From: Homoserinimonas aerilata
GTDB taxonomy: Bacteria; Actinomycetota; Actinomycetes; Actinomycetales; Microbacteriaceae
Reading direction: 5' to 3'
Assembly: GCF_006716125.1 (NCBI RefSeq)
Contig: NZ_VFOM01000002.1
Coordinates: 186,001 to 250,000, forward strand
DNA length: 64,000 bases
The notes below the pieces were generated by a model. It had not been told where the DNA came from, made no database searches, and was given only the letters and a program-made list of their open reading frames with translations. This document shows, piece by piece, positions 55,802 to 64,000 of the stretch; position 1 is the stretch's first letter, and each line of letters opens with the position of its first letter. The position numbers were made by a program, and so were the translations under genes.

Positions 55802-56974
55802 ATGCCGAACGCCACCCACCCCACGCGGGATGTGCTGCTGAGCCCGTCGCCGACGGCCGTCGTCTGGTCGGGAGCCGGCCACCCCCTCGTGCAGATCGCC
55901 ACCCCGGGCGTTTCGCTCGGAGCTGGCGACCTGCTCGTCGAGGTCGAGTTGGCGACCGTCTGCGGCTCCGATCTGCACACCGTGCTCGGCCACCGCAGCG
56001 CCGACACTCCGCTCGTGCTCGGTCACGAGCAGGTGGGACGGGTGGTCGCCCTCGGCGAGCACGCGCGGGCATCCAATGGCACCCCGCTCATGGTCGGCAT
56101 GCGCGTCATCTGGTCAGTCGCGGTCGCGTGCGGCGACTGCGATCGCTGCGTGCGCGGCCTCAGCCAGAAGTGCCGCACCCTCGCCAAGTACGGGCACGAC
56201 AGGGTTCGTCGCGGTTGGGAGCTGAGCGGCGGCTTCGCCACGCACGTTCAGGTGCTCGCCGGAACCGCTGTCATCATCGTCGACGACGAGCTGCCCGCCG
56301 CCGTCATCGCCCCAGCCAGCTGCGCGACCGCCACTGTCGTTGCCGCGCTCGATGCGGCATCCGGGGTCGTTCCCCTCGCCGGCGAGACGGTCGTCATCGC
56401 CGGGGCCGGCCTGCTGGGCCTCACCGCCTGCGCCATGGCGACGGATGCGGGCGCCACGGTTATCGTCTCCGATCCGGATGCGATGCGTCGCGAGGTCGCG
56501 CTGCGCTTCGGTGCGGCCGCCGCGGTCGAGCCTGTGGCACTTCAGCCGACACTGGCCCGGATGCTCGAACAGGGCAGCAGGGAACCGCTTGTCGCCATCG
56601 AGATGTCGGGTGCGCCTTCCGCCGTCGCCGCCCTCGTGTCTACGGTCGGCGTCGGCGGTGTTGTCGTGTTGGTGGGCAGCGTCTCACCCGGCGAGCTGGT
56701 TCCCATCGACCCGGAGTCGATCGTGCGTCGGCTCGTCACCCTGCGCGGCGTGCACAACTACGGCGGCGGCCAGCTGGAGCGCGCCGCCGAGTACCTCGAA
56801 GGCGCCGCCGGGCGGTACCCCTTCGCGTCGCTCGTGGGCGAAACTTTCGGGCTCGGGGAGGTCGAGCAGGCGCTTGAGCTCGCCGCGCGGGGCACGCACC
56901 TGCGGGTCGCCATCGACCCGCGCAGCCAGACGCGCACGCCAGCGCTGCAGGCCGTCGCGCACGCGAGCCCCTGA
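55802..56974 (+). CDS. Zinc-dependent alcohol dehydrogenase, HpnZ-like
   Basis: 390 residues of the medium-chain dehydrogenase family. Catalytic zinc ligands are in TVCGSDLHTVLGHR and LGHEQVGRVV, structural zinc cysteines in VACGDCDRCVRGLSQKC, and the NAD motif is IAGAGLLGLTACAMA. The partnership with a phosphonatase-like hydrolase is the known context of the proposed phosphonate-catabolism alcohol dehydrogenases. It may reduce or oxidise the aldehyde released by C-P cleavage. The substrate is not proven. Confidence 0.83.
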   Translation: MPNATHPTRDVLLSPSPTAVVWSGAGHPLVQIATPGVSLGAGDLLVEVELATVCGSDLHTVLGHRSADTPLVLGHEQVGRVVALGEHARASNGTPLMVGMRVIWSVAVACGDCDRCVRGLSQKCRTLAKYGHDRVRRGWELSGGFATHVQVLAGTAVIIVDDELPAAVIAPASCATATVVAALDAASGVVPLAGETVVIAGAGLLGLTACAMATDAGATVIVSDPDAMRREVALRFGAAAAVEPVALQPTLARMLEQGSREPLVAIEMSGAPSAVAALVSTVGVGGVVVLVGSVSPGELVPIDPESIVRRLVTLRGVHNYGGGQLERAAEYLEGAAGRYPFASLVGETFGLGEVEQALELAARGTHLRVAIDPRSQTRTPALQAVAHASP

Positions 56975-57211
56975 GTGCCCGGCCGAGCTGCTGGCGGCGC
57001 CCCTCCTGACTGGCCCACCCCTCCTGTGTGGCCCGCCCGCCTGGCCTGGCCCGCCTGCCTGACTGGCCCACCCCTCCCTGTGTGGCCCGCCCGCCTGCCT
57101 GGCGCCCGCCCGCATCCGCCCCGCCCGCATCCGCCCCGCCCGCATCCGCCCCGTCCGGCCCGGCCCTCTGTGCCCGGCCCGCCCGCATCCGCTCCCGCCC
57201 GCACCCCTCGC

Positions 57212-57268
57212 CGAGACTGCACGTATTGCACGCTTTTCGCCTCGAACCGTACGTTTCGTGCACTCTCG
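57212..57268. repeat. 57-bp palindrome, family A copy 6
   Basis: The left end CGAGACTGCACGTATTGCAC pairs with GTACGTTTCGTGCACTCTCG with several mismatches. Centre GCTTTTCGCCTCGAACC. Confidence 0.85.
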
Positions 57269-57294
57269 ACGACGGTCGCCGCGCGCGCGTCCGC

Positions 57295-57351
57295 CGAGAG
57301 TACGCAGATCGCACGCTTTTGGCCCGAAAACGTACGTTTTGTGCAGTCTCG
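57295..57351. repeat. 57-bp palindrome, family A copy 7 (hybrid ends)
   Basis: The left end is CGAGAGTACGCAGATCGCAC (AGTACGC type) and the right end is GTACGTTTTGTGCAGTCTCG (ACTGCAC type). It lies 83 bases after copy 6, mirroring the doublet at 52135/52229. Confidence 0.88.
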
Positions 57352-57443
57352 AGACCTGCTAGTTTGCTGGGGACGCGCCGAACCTGAGAATGCATGCAAC
57401 CGAACCGGCCCCGAGAGACGGCGCCCAGAGAGATGACACAGCC

Positions 57444-57767
57444 ATGAGCGATCCCGCCCTGAACCAGCCTGCCGGCCAGCCGCAGCCCGTGTACTTCGTG
57501 CAGGCCCCGCCGCGCGGCCTCAGCGTCACCTCGATGGTGCTGGGTCTCGCATCCATCCTCTTCGGCTTCACGTTTCTGGTGCCGCTCGGTGCGCTGATCT
57601 TCGGCATCGTGGGCCTGAAGAAGGAGCCGGCGGGCAGGGGGATGGCGATCACCGGCATCGTCATCGGTGCCCTGTTCATGCTGTTCTGGGTGCTGCTGGG
57701 CGGGGTCATCCTGGCCGCAATCGGCGGGCTCATCGGCCTCGCCGGAACCACCTCCTACACTGGCTGA
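57444..57767 (+). CDS. DUF4190-type small membrane protein
   Basis: 107 residues. A Pro/Gln-rich cytoplasmic start (NQPAGQPQPVYFVQAPPRG) is followed by two membrane segments around VTSMVLGLASILFGFTFLVP and GMAITGIVIGALFMLFWVLL, with the family pattern GxxKKEPxGRGMAITGIVIG between them. The ATG at 57444 is chosen over an upstream in-frame ATG at 57390. DUF4190 proteins are common in actinobacteria; their function is unknown. Confidence 0.75.
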   Translation: MSDPALNQPAGQPQPVYFVQAPPRGLSVTSMVLGLASILFGFTFLVPLGALIFGIVGLKKEPAGRGMAITGIVIGALFMLFWVLLGGVILAAIGGLIGLAGTTSYTG

Positions 57768-57824
57768 ACGCCGGCGCCGCGTTCGGGCAAGCAGTGCCGC
57801 AGCTAAGGGGAGGAGAAGTACGGG

Positions 57825-58313
57825 TCAGCGCCCCCCGGGAGGCCCCAGAGTGACCAGCACCGTGAAGATCACGGCGACGACGACGACGACGAATGCGACG
57901 AGCACGAGCGGGTGCTTCAGGAACCATCTCATGAGCCGGTCGATCCAGTGGGCGTCGCGCGGGTCATCCGTCTTCTCGGTGCGCCAGCGGCCGGCGAGCA
58001 GCCCGCGGCGGTCGAGCCACAGGTCGAACGGGATGGTCGCGTAGGGCACGATCGCGGTCAGCACGCCGACGACGATGAGGCGGATGCTCCACCTCTGGTT
58101 CACGCCCACCAGCACGGCGGTCGCCGCATACAGCAGGAACACGAAGCCATGGATGCTGCCGCCGATGCGCACTCCGAGGTCGCCGGCGTCGAACACGTAC
58201 TTCATGAGCAGGCCGGCGATGAGGAGCGTCCAGGTGATGGCCTCGGCGATGGCGACGACGCGGTAGAAGCGTTGCGGGGTCAGGCGGGTCGTGGGTGGGG
58301 AGGTCGTGGTCAT
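57825..58313 (-). CDS. DUF3817-family membrane protein
   Basis: 162 residues. RFYRVVAIAEAITWTLLIAG, KYVFDAGDLGVRIGGSIHGF and the following VFLLYAA are the conserved DUF3817 (YdzA-like) core with three membrane segments. An extra C-terminal membrane segment (LVLVAFVVVVVAVIFTVLV) follows a charged loop. Divergent from the MscS gene by about 80 bp. Function is unknown. Confidence 0.8.
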   Translation of the reverse strand: MTTTSPPTTRLTPQRFYRVVAIAEAITWTLLIAGLLMKYVFDAGDLGVRIGGSIHGFVFLLYAATAVLVGVNQRWSIRLIVVGVLTAIVPYATIPFDLWLDRRGLLAGRWRTEKTDDPRDAHWIDRLMRWFLKHPLVLVAFVVVVVAVIFTVLVTLGPPGGR

Positions 58314-58394
58314 TCGACCATTCTCTCGTGCGCGGGAGGCTCGCCCATCATGCGAAAGTTCGATCTCGTGCGCGCCCGTGCCTAGGCTGGGCGG

Positions 58395-59480
58395 ATGCCG
58401 ATCCAAGAAGACGACCTGACCGGATGGGGCCCGTGGCTGGGCACGCTCCTCGCGATCGCCGTGGCGGTGGTGGCTGTGGTGGTGCTGGTTCTGCTCGTGC
58501 GGCTGGTGGTGGCCCTAGCGAGCAGGCGCGCCCCGTGGATGGGCCTGCTGTTGCAGCGGATGCGTCACCGCTGGCGCTTCCTGCTGCTGGTTGTGGCGCT
58601 GTGGGTCGCCTGTGCGGTGAGCGCCCCCGCCGACCTCCCGTGGTGGCCGGCGTTGTCGCGGGTGTTCCTGATTGTGGTCATCCTGACGGCCGGGTGGCTG
58701 CTGTCGGCGATCACGTCGTTCGGTATCGAGAGGGTGATGGCGCGTTACGACGCGAGCGGCGTTCTCGGCCCTGAGGCTCGGCGGATGCGCACCCAGCTGT
58801 CGGTCGTGCAGCGACTCGCGACGGTGCTTATTGCTGTGATCGCGTTCGGCGCGGTGCTGTTCACGTTTCCTGAGGTGCGGGCTGTGGGGGCGAGTGTTCT
58901 TGCCTCGGCGGGCATCGTCAGCATCATCGCCGGCCTGGCCGCGCAGTCGACGCTCGGCAATCTGATTGCGGGCATCCAGCTTGCGTTCAGTGACGCCATC
59001 CGGGTGGGTGATGTGGTTGTCGTCGAGGGCGAGTGGGGCCGCATCGGTGAGATCACGCTGTCGTATGTGGTGGTGAATGTCTGGGATGAGCGGCGGCTGG
59101 TGCTGCCAAGCACCTATTTCACGTCGAAGCCGTTCGAGAGTTGGACGCGACGCTCCGACAAGATCCTCGGCACCGTGTACATGGACCTCGACTGGCGCGT
59201 GCCCGTGGAGGCGGTGCGCGAGAAGTTCATGGAGATCGTGGAGGGCTCGGATGCCTGGGATCGGCGCGCGGCCAGCGTGCTCGTCACAGGGTCGGAGGGC
59301 GGTTTCGTGACCCTGCGCTTTCTCGTCTCATCGGCAGACTCGGGCGACCAGTGGGCGCTGCGCTGCCTGGTGCGCGAGGAGATCATGACCTGGCTGCAGG
59401 CGGAGCATCCTGAGGCCCTGCCGGTGACACGGGTGTCGCTGGAGCAGCCGCGCGTGTCGTCGGAGCAGCCCCACGACTGA
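58395..59480 (+). CDS. Mechanosensitive ion channel (MscS family)
   Basis: 361 residues: four predicted membrane segments, then the pore helix and beta domain (LASAGIVSIIAGLAAQSTLG, NLIAGIQLAFSDAIRVGD, VVVVEGEWGRIGEITLSYVV, VLPSTYFTSKPFESWTRR). It would open on membrane tension and release solutes on osmotic downshock. The C-terminus carries a small imperfect repeat (SLEQPRVSSEQPHD). Confidence 0.9.
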   Translation: MPIQEDDLTGWGPWLGTLLAIAVAVVAVVVLVLLVRLVVALASRRAPWMGLLLQRMRHRWRFLLLVVALWVACAVSAPADLPWWPALSRVFLIVVILTAGWLLSAITSFGIERVMARYDASGVLGPEARRMRTQLSVVQRLATVLIAVIAFGAVLFTFPEVRAVGASVLASAGIVSIIAGLAAQSTLGNLIAGIQLAFSDAIRVGDVVVVEGEWGRIGEITLSYVVVNVWDERRLVLPSTYFTSKPFESWTRRSDKILGTVYMDLDWRVPVEAVREKFMEIVEGSDAWDRRAASVLVTGSEGGFVTLRFLVSSADSGDQWALRCLVREEIMTWLQAEHPEALPVTRVSLEQPRVSSEQPHD

Positions 59481-59500
59481 GGCTGCCGCCTTCGCTGAGG

Positions 59501-60199
<699 letters not shown>

Positions 60200-60204
60200 G
60201 GTCA

Positions 60205-60474
60205 CTAGTGCGTCTCCCCTGCGACGGCCGAGTCGGGCGTCGTGATGCTGATGACGTCTTCGATCACCGAGTTGGAGAGCATTGTCTCGGCGAGCTCGCG
60301 CACTTCGGCGAGCACCGCATCCGTGATCTCGTCGACGGTGATCTCGAAGCGCTTGCCGATGCGCACGCCGGCGAAGTGGGTTTTGCCGAGGCGGTGCAGG
60401 GCTCCGGAGACGGCCTTGCCCTGGGGGTCGAGCAGTTCGGCCTTGGGCATGACCTCGACGACGATTGTGGGCAC
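60205..60474 (-). CDS. purS: FGAM synthase accessory subunit PurS
   Basis: 89-residue PurS, which bridges PurQ and Pur[21 protein letters not shown], then [10 protein letters not shown] and GKRFEITVD match the family. It is followed at once by purQ. purL is 7.5 kb further downstream in the same orientation, beyond seven unrelated genes. Confidence 0.92.
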   Translation of the reverse strand: MPTIVVEVMPKAELLDPQGKAVSGALHRLGKTHFAGVRIGKRFEITVDEITDAVLAEVRELAETMLSNSVIEDVISITTPDSAVAGETH

Positions 60475-60539
60475 GGTTCACTCCAGGGGATCGCGCGGAT
60501 GAATGCCTTCATTCTACCCGGATGCTTAGGCCCGCCTTA

Positions 60540-60568
60540 TTTTGAATTACTCAAAACAACGCTAGAAT
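60540..60568 (+). promoter_or_regulatory. furA promoter with Fur-type operator
   Basis: TTTTGA-ATTAC-TCAAAA (60540-60556) is a perfect 6-5-6 inverted repeat in an otherwise GC-rich region. TAGAAT (60563-60568) is a good -10. A start site about seven bases later falls on the ATG at 60576, suggesting a leaderless mRNA. The operator overlaps the -35 region, as expected for autorepression by the Fur-family product. Confidence 0.75.
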
Positions 60569-60575
60569 GGATGTC

Positions 60576-61022
60576 ATGGAAACGGCCACGACGCAGACGC
60601 TCGGCGAGAGCATCCGCGGTGCCGGTCTCAAGGTGACTGAGCCCCGCGTGGCCGTGCTGCGCGCGCTCGACGCCAGCCCGCACGCCGACGCCGACACCGT
60701 GTTCGGCGCCGTGCGGCAGACGCTGCCCGGCACCTCCCTGCAGGCCGTCTATGGCGTGCTCGCCGCGCTCACCGGCGCCGGACTGCTGCGCCGAATCGAG
60801 CCGGCCGGTTCGAGCGCGCTCTACGAGCTGCGCACGGGCGACAACCACCACCATGTGGTGTGCAGCGGATGCGGGGCCATAGAAGACGTCGACTGTGTCG
60901 TCGGTGAGGCGCCCTGCCTGACCCCGTCGAATGCTTCTGGTTTCGCCATCCACACTGCAGAGGTCACCTTCTGGGGACTCTGCCCCTCATGCCACAACGC
61001 GACCACCGAACCCAACAGATAG
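60576..61022 (+). CDS. furA: Fur-family peroxide/iron regulator (FurA/CatR-like)
   Basis: 148 residues (or 151 from ATG 60567). The winged helix is [20 protein letters not shown] and [18 protein letters not shown]; metal-site residues are in [20 protein letters not shown] and GLCPSCHN. Directly followed by a catalase gene 11 bases downstream, the classic FurA/CatR-catalase pairing in actinobacteria in which oxidation of the regulator derepresses both genes. The promoter geometry favours leaderless translation at 60576. Confidence 0.87.
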   Translation: METATTQTLGESIRGAGLKVTEPRVAVLRALDASPHADADTVFGAVRQTLPGTSLQAVYGVLAALTGAGLLRRIEPAGSSALYELRTGDNHHHVVCSGCGAIEDVDCVVGEAPCLTPSNASGFAIHTAEVTFWGLCPSCHNATTEPNR

Positions 61023-61033
61023 AAGGAGACACC

Positions 61034-62518
61034 GTGACCAACTTCACGACGACCCAGAGTGGGGCGCCTCTCGCGAGCGACGCACACTCGCTCACGACCG
61101 GCCCCGACGGCATCACCGCGCTTCACGACTTCGCGCTCGTTGAGAAGCTCGCCTCGTTCAACCGCGAGCGCGTGCCGGAGCGCAACCCGCACGCCAAGGG
61201 CGGCGGAGCGTTCGGTGAGTTCGAGGCGACCGAGGACATGTCGGCGTACACGCGCGCCGCAGTGTTCCAGCAGGGCGCCAAGAGCGAGATGCTTCTGCGT
61301 TTCTCGTCTGTCGCCGGCGAGCAGGGCTCACCCGACACCTGGCGCGATGTGCGCGGCTACGCGCTGCGTTTCTACACGACCGAGGGCAACTACGACATCG
61401 TCGGCAACAACACTCCGGTGTTCTTCATCCGCGACGGCATCAAGTTCCCTGACTTCATCCACTCGCAGAAGCGCCTCGGCGGTTCGGCCCTGCGCGACGC
61501 CGACATGCAGTGGGACTTCTGGACTCTCTCGCCCGAGTCGGCCCACCAGGTCACCTACGTCATGGGTGACCGCGGTCTCTCCAAGTCGTGGCGCCACCTC
61601 AACGGCTACGGCTCGCACACCTACCAGTGGATCAACTCCGAGGGTGAGCGATTCTGGGTTCAGTACCACTTCAAGTCCCGCCAGGGCGTCGAGCTGATGG
61701 AGGCCGCCGAGGCCGAGAAGCTCGCCGGTTCCGACTCCGACTACTACCGTCGCGACCTGTACGAGGCCATCGAGCGCGGCGAGTTCCCCACCTGGGATGT
61801 GTTCGTGCAGATCATGCCGTACGAGGACGCGAAGACGTACCGCTTCAACCCCTTCGACATCACGAAGGTGTGGCCGCACGCCGACTACCCGCTGCAGAAG
61901 GTCGGGCACTACACGCTCAACCGCAACCCGCAGAACTTCTTCGCTGAGATCGAGCAGGCCGCGTTCTCGCCGTCGAACCTGGTTCCCGGCATCGGCATCA
62001 GCCCCGACAAGATGCTCATGGCTCGCGTGTTCTCGTACCCGGATGCCCAGCGCAACCGCATCGGCACCAACTACAACGAGCTGCCGGTCAACCGTCCGCA
62101 CGCGACGGAGGTGACCAACTACCAGCACGAGGGCCAGATGCGTTTCAATTACCCGGATGCTTCGGCTCGCGTCTACACCCCGAACTCGTTCGGTGGCCCC
62201 GCCGCCGACCCGGCCCGTGCATCCGAGGGTCGCTGGGAGAGCGACGGCGAGCTCGTGCGCGCCGCGCAGACCCTGCACTCGGAGGACGACGACTTCGGCC
62301 AGGCGGGCACCCTCTACCGTGAGGTGTTCACCGAGGAGTCGAAGGCGCGCTTCCTTCAGACGCTCGCCGGCCAGTACGGCGCCCTGACGGTCCCCGCGAT
62401 CAAGGACCGCTTCATCTGGTACTGGACCTCCGTCGACTCGGGTCTCGGTGCGAAGCTCATTGAGGCCGTCAAGCACGGTGACATCGCGTCGGCCGACCCC
62501 GTGGGTGTCGGCGAGTAG
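61034..62518 (+). CDS. katA: Monofunctional heme catalase
   Basis: 494-residue small-subunit (clade 3-like) catalase disproportionating hydrogen peroxide. Active-site His53 is in [16 protein letters not shown]. Other motifs are FVARDGI-type region [38 protein letters not shown] and the heme-ligand Tyr335 in [14 protein letters not shown]. It starts GTG 61034 after AGAAGGAG. It is cotranscribed with furA and ends in a strong terminator. Confidence 0.96.
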   Translation: MTNFTTTQSGAPLASDAHSLTTGPDGITALHDFALVEKLASFNRERVPERNPHAKGGGAFGEFEATEDMSAYTRAAVFQQGAKSEMLLRFSSVAGEQGSPDTWRDVRGYALRFYTTEGNYDIVGNNTPVFFIRDGIKFPDFIHSQKRLGGSALRDADMQWDFWTLSPESAHQVTYVMGDRGLSKSWRHLNGYGSHTYQWINSEGERFWVQYHFKSRQGVELMEAAEAEKLAGSDSDYYRRDLYEAIERGEFPTWDVFVQIMPYEDAKTYRFNPFDITKVWPHADYPLQKVGHYTLNRNPQNFFAEIEQAAFSPSNLVPGIGISPDKMLMARVFSYPDAQRNRIGTNYNELPVNRPHATEVTNYQHEGQMRFNYPDASARVYTPNSFGGPAADPARASEGRWESDGELVRAAQTLHSEDDDFGQAGTLYREVFTEESKARFLQTLAGQYGALTVPAIKDRFIWYWTSVDSGLGAKLIEAVKHGDIASADPVGVGE

Positions 62519-62532
62519 CACCCCGCACGCAG

Positions 62533-62565
62533 AAGCGGCCGGCCCCCTCGGGGGTCGGCCGCTTT
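62533..62565 (+). terminator. Intrinsic terminator after katA
   Basis: AAGCGGCCGGCCCCC, loop TCG, GGGGTCGGCCGCTTT: a long GC-rich hairpin ending in TTT, 14 bases after the katA stop. Confidence 0.88.
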
Positions 62566-62578
62566 CGCGTCTCCGCGT

Positions 62579-62722
62579 GCGAGTGGTCAAGTCTCGCCCT
62601 TCGTCCGCGGTCTTGGGGCGAGAAGTGACCTTTCACGAGCTTTCACTTTTCGCTCAAGTGCGTGAGTGGTCATCTCTCGCCCGAAGGAGAAGCCCTTGGG
62701 GTGAGAAGTGACCGATCGCGGG
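62579..62722. repeat. Two tandem family B palindromes
   Basis: Copy 1 (62579-62638) runs GCGAGTGGTCAAGTCTCGCCC to GGGCGAGAAGTGACCTTTCA. Copy 2 (about 62661-62722) runs GTGAGTGGTCATCTCTCGCC to GGTGAGAAGTGACCGATCGC. The AGTGGTCA and AGAAGTGACC elements recur at 20711-20998, where they bracket the 37-bp minisatellite. They lie between convergent katA and the VOC gene. Confidence 0.8.
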
Positions 62723-62746
62723 TGCCGGCGCAGGGGTGGGTGCGGG

Positions 62747-63613
62747 TTACGCCGCAGCCGTCACCCGAATCAGGTTCGACCACGGGTCGTCGAAGGTGAG
62801 CACCTTGCCGTCGTTTGCCTGTTGGATGCCGCGGGCCGTCAGCCGTTCGGCGAGTGCGCCGATCTCATCCGTTGTGGGCACCTGGATGGCGACCTGACCG
62901 AGGCCTAGCGCGGGGGTGCGGGCGGGGGCGCCCGAGCTGTGCCACGTGTTCATGCCGACGTGGTGGTGGTAGCCGCCGGCGCTCACGAACAGCGCCTGGG
63001 TGCCGTATTCGATGGTCACCTCGAAGCCGACGGTGTCGACGTAGAACTGCTTCGCCGTCTGGATGTCTCCCACCTTCAGGTGCACGTGGCCGATGCCGGT
63101 CTCGCCCACGGTGGGGGCGGCGAGTCCTGCCTCGGTGAGGTTCTCCTGCAGGAAGCGGTTCGGGTCGAGGTAGACGGTGCCCATGTGCACGGAGCCGTTG
63201 TTCCACTCCCACAGGCTGCGGTCGGTGTCCCAGTACAGTTCGACGCCGTTGCCTTCGGGGTCGTCGAAGTAGAAGGCGTTGCTGACGAAGTGATCGGAGC
63301 TGCCGGTGAACTTGTTCGGGTAGAGCTTCGCGGTCGAGTAGACGGATGCGGCGAGGTCGCTCTTCTCGGCGAACAGGAAGGCCGTGTGGAACAGCCCGGC
63401 GGCGGAATCGGGCGCGTGCTTCAGCTCGGGGGCGAGCTCGAGCACGAGCGAGGCGTTGCCGGTGCGGCCGAGGATGGCGGTGTTGCCCTCCTGTGCGAGG
63501 AGGGTGAGGCCGACGCCGTCACGGTAGAAGGCGATCATCGTGTCGAGGTCGGCGACCTTGAGGGTGACCGCGCCCATGGCGGTGTCTGCGGCGAGAATGT
63601 CGAGTGTGCTCAT
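62747..63613 (-). CDS. VOC-family protein, CatE-like extradiol dioxygenase fold
   Basis: 288 residues with two vicinal-oxygen-chelate domains. Domain 1: GAVTLKVADLDTMIAFYRDG, then FVSNAFYFDDPEGNGVELYW. Domain 2: GHVHLKVGDIQTAKQFYVDT, then SAGGYHHHVGMNTWHS. The order and the GHVHLKV motif match the CatE (YfiE-like) catechol-2,3-dioxygenase family, although many members have no proven dioxygenase activity. It starts at ATG 63613. Confidence 0.85.
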   Translation of the reverse strand: MSTLDILAADTAMGAVTLKVADLDTMIAFYRDGVGLTLLAQEGNTAILGRTGNASLVLELAPELKHAPDSAAGLFHTAFLFAEKSDLAASVYSTAKLYPNKFTGSSDHFVSNAFYFDDPEGNGVELYWDTDRSLWEWNNGSVHMGTVYLDPNRFLQENLTEAGLAAPTVGETGIGHVHLKVGDIQTAKQFYVDTVGFEVTIEYGTQALFVSAGGYHHHVGMNTWHSSGAPARTPALGLGQVAIQVPTTDEIGALAERLTARGIQQANDGKVLTFDDPWSNLIRVTAAA

Positions 63614-63657
63614 GGTTGTAGCAACAACCTTCTCTCTTCTCTATTCCCGATTCACGA

Positions 63658-64000
63658 TCAGGATGCCGGCAGAAGCGTCTTCGCGTAGCAGAAGCTGAAT
63701 GGCGCGTCCACGTAGGCGCCGAAGTTGGGGATGCGGGAGTAGCCCTCACGCTCATAGAAGCGGATGGCCGCCTTCAGTCGGTCGCCCGTCTCGAGCACCA
63801 GCCGTGCGATGCCGAGCTCGAGCGCCGCCGCCTCCAGGGCGTGCAGTACGTCGGGCGCAACACCCGTGCCCCGCCGAGACGGAGTCACATACATGCGCTT
63901 CACCTCGGCGTCGCCGCCCTCAAGAATGCGCAGCCCACCGCATCCGGCCGGAATGCCGTCGTCGTAGGCGACCAGGAACAGGGCCGCATCGGCGGCGCTC
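63658..64000 (-). CDS. GNAT-family N-acetyltransferase, 5' end beyond the window
   Basis: The open frame runs to the last base. About 114 residues are visible: AGCGGLRILEGGDAEVKRMY, VTPSRRGTGVAPDVLHALEA (acetyl-CoA loop, RxxGxA variant), LGIARLVLETGDRLKAAIRF and YEREGYSRIPNFGAYVDAPF. This is a typical GNAT core ending. The internal GTG at 63903 is not the real start because the conserved fold begins upstream. Confidence 0.83.
   Translation of the reverse strand, partial: SAADAALFLVAYDDGIPAGCGGLRILEGGDAEVKRMYVTPSRRGTGVAPDVLHALEAAALELGIARLVLETGDRLKAAIRFYEREGYSRIPNFGAYVDAPFSFCYAKTLLPAS

Larger units (their letters stand above)
56975..57443. other. Gene-free repeat-rich region before the DUF4190 gene
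   Basis: Starts with a 53-bp-period direct repeat (CTGACTGGCCCACCCCTCC at 57006 and 57059). It continues with three 15-bp units around GCATCC (57112, 57127, 57142), and ends with two 57-bp family A palindromes. No credible gene was seen. Confidence 0.82.

Overview
The window is chromosomal DNA from a high-GC Gram-positive actinomycete. The evidence is the G/C-dominated third codon positions, frequent GTG starts, an HspR repressor with its HAIR operator, a mycothiol-type DinB-fold protein, a PurS/PurQ/PurL purine pathway and a FurA-catalase pair. The overall gene content fits the Microbacteriaceae; that family assignment is inference. Almost all of the sequence is ordinary, tightly packed chromosome. 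I found no rRNA, tRNA, CRISPR array, insertion sequence, prophage or plasmid gene.

Layout. 0-4.7 kb: tail of a heat-shock operon (dnaJ, hspR, an RNA methyltransferase, and an N-domain-less clpB behind a HAIR operator). 4.8-12.3 kb, all minus strand: AmiS/UreI channel with an unusual isochorismatase-fold protein, threonine aldolase, a NatAB-like ABC exporter with a DesK/NarL-type two-component system, and a hydrolase. 12.3-20.6 kb: GntR regulator, acetyl-CoA synthetase, APC permease and a divergent flavoenzyme cluster (two DszC/SfnB-like enzymes, one DszA/NtaA-like enzyme) that looks like organosulfur scavenging. 20.6-30.6 kb: a repeat-rich spacer, PadR regulator, AEC carrier, a second two-component system, exonuclease III, pyrE, a septum-formation-type membrane protein, HAD phosphatase and argG.

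30.7-36.5 kb: a self-contained catabolic island. A TRAP transporter and a GntR regulator face an SDR dehydrogenase and an isocitrate lyase/PEP mutase-family lyase, with TTGTATACAA-type operators in the divergent promoter. 36.6-45.1 kb: SpoU methylase, DadA-like oxidase, and a glycerol operon (glpD, glpK) with a divergent SorC-type regulator, followed by a large membrane protein carrying an alpha/beta-hydrolase domain. 45.3-52 kb: GATase, purA, chorismate mutase, purL. 52.3-59.5 kb lies between purL and purQ/purS. It holds a membrane protein, an ArsR/SRPBCC pair, a phosphonatase-like hydrolase with a Zn alcohol dehydrogenase, and MscS. 60.5-64 kb: furA-katA, a CatE-like VOC protein and a GNAT enzyme cut by the window end.

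The most striking non-coding signal is a set of intergenic palindromes. One family has seven copies of exactly 57 bp with interchangeable ends (CGAGACTGCAC or CGAGAGTACGC). It is joined by other palindromes, including a 66-bp element with perfect 28-nt arms and a 37-bp minisatellite that appears to have grown inside another palindrome family. They occur between tandem and divergent genes alike, so simple transcription termination does not explain them.
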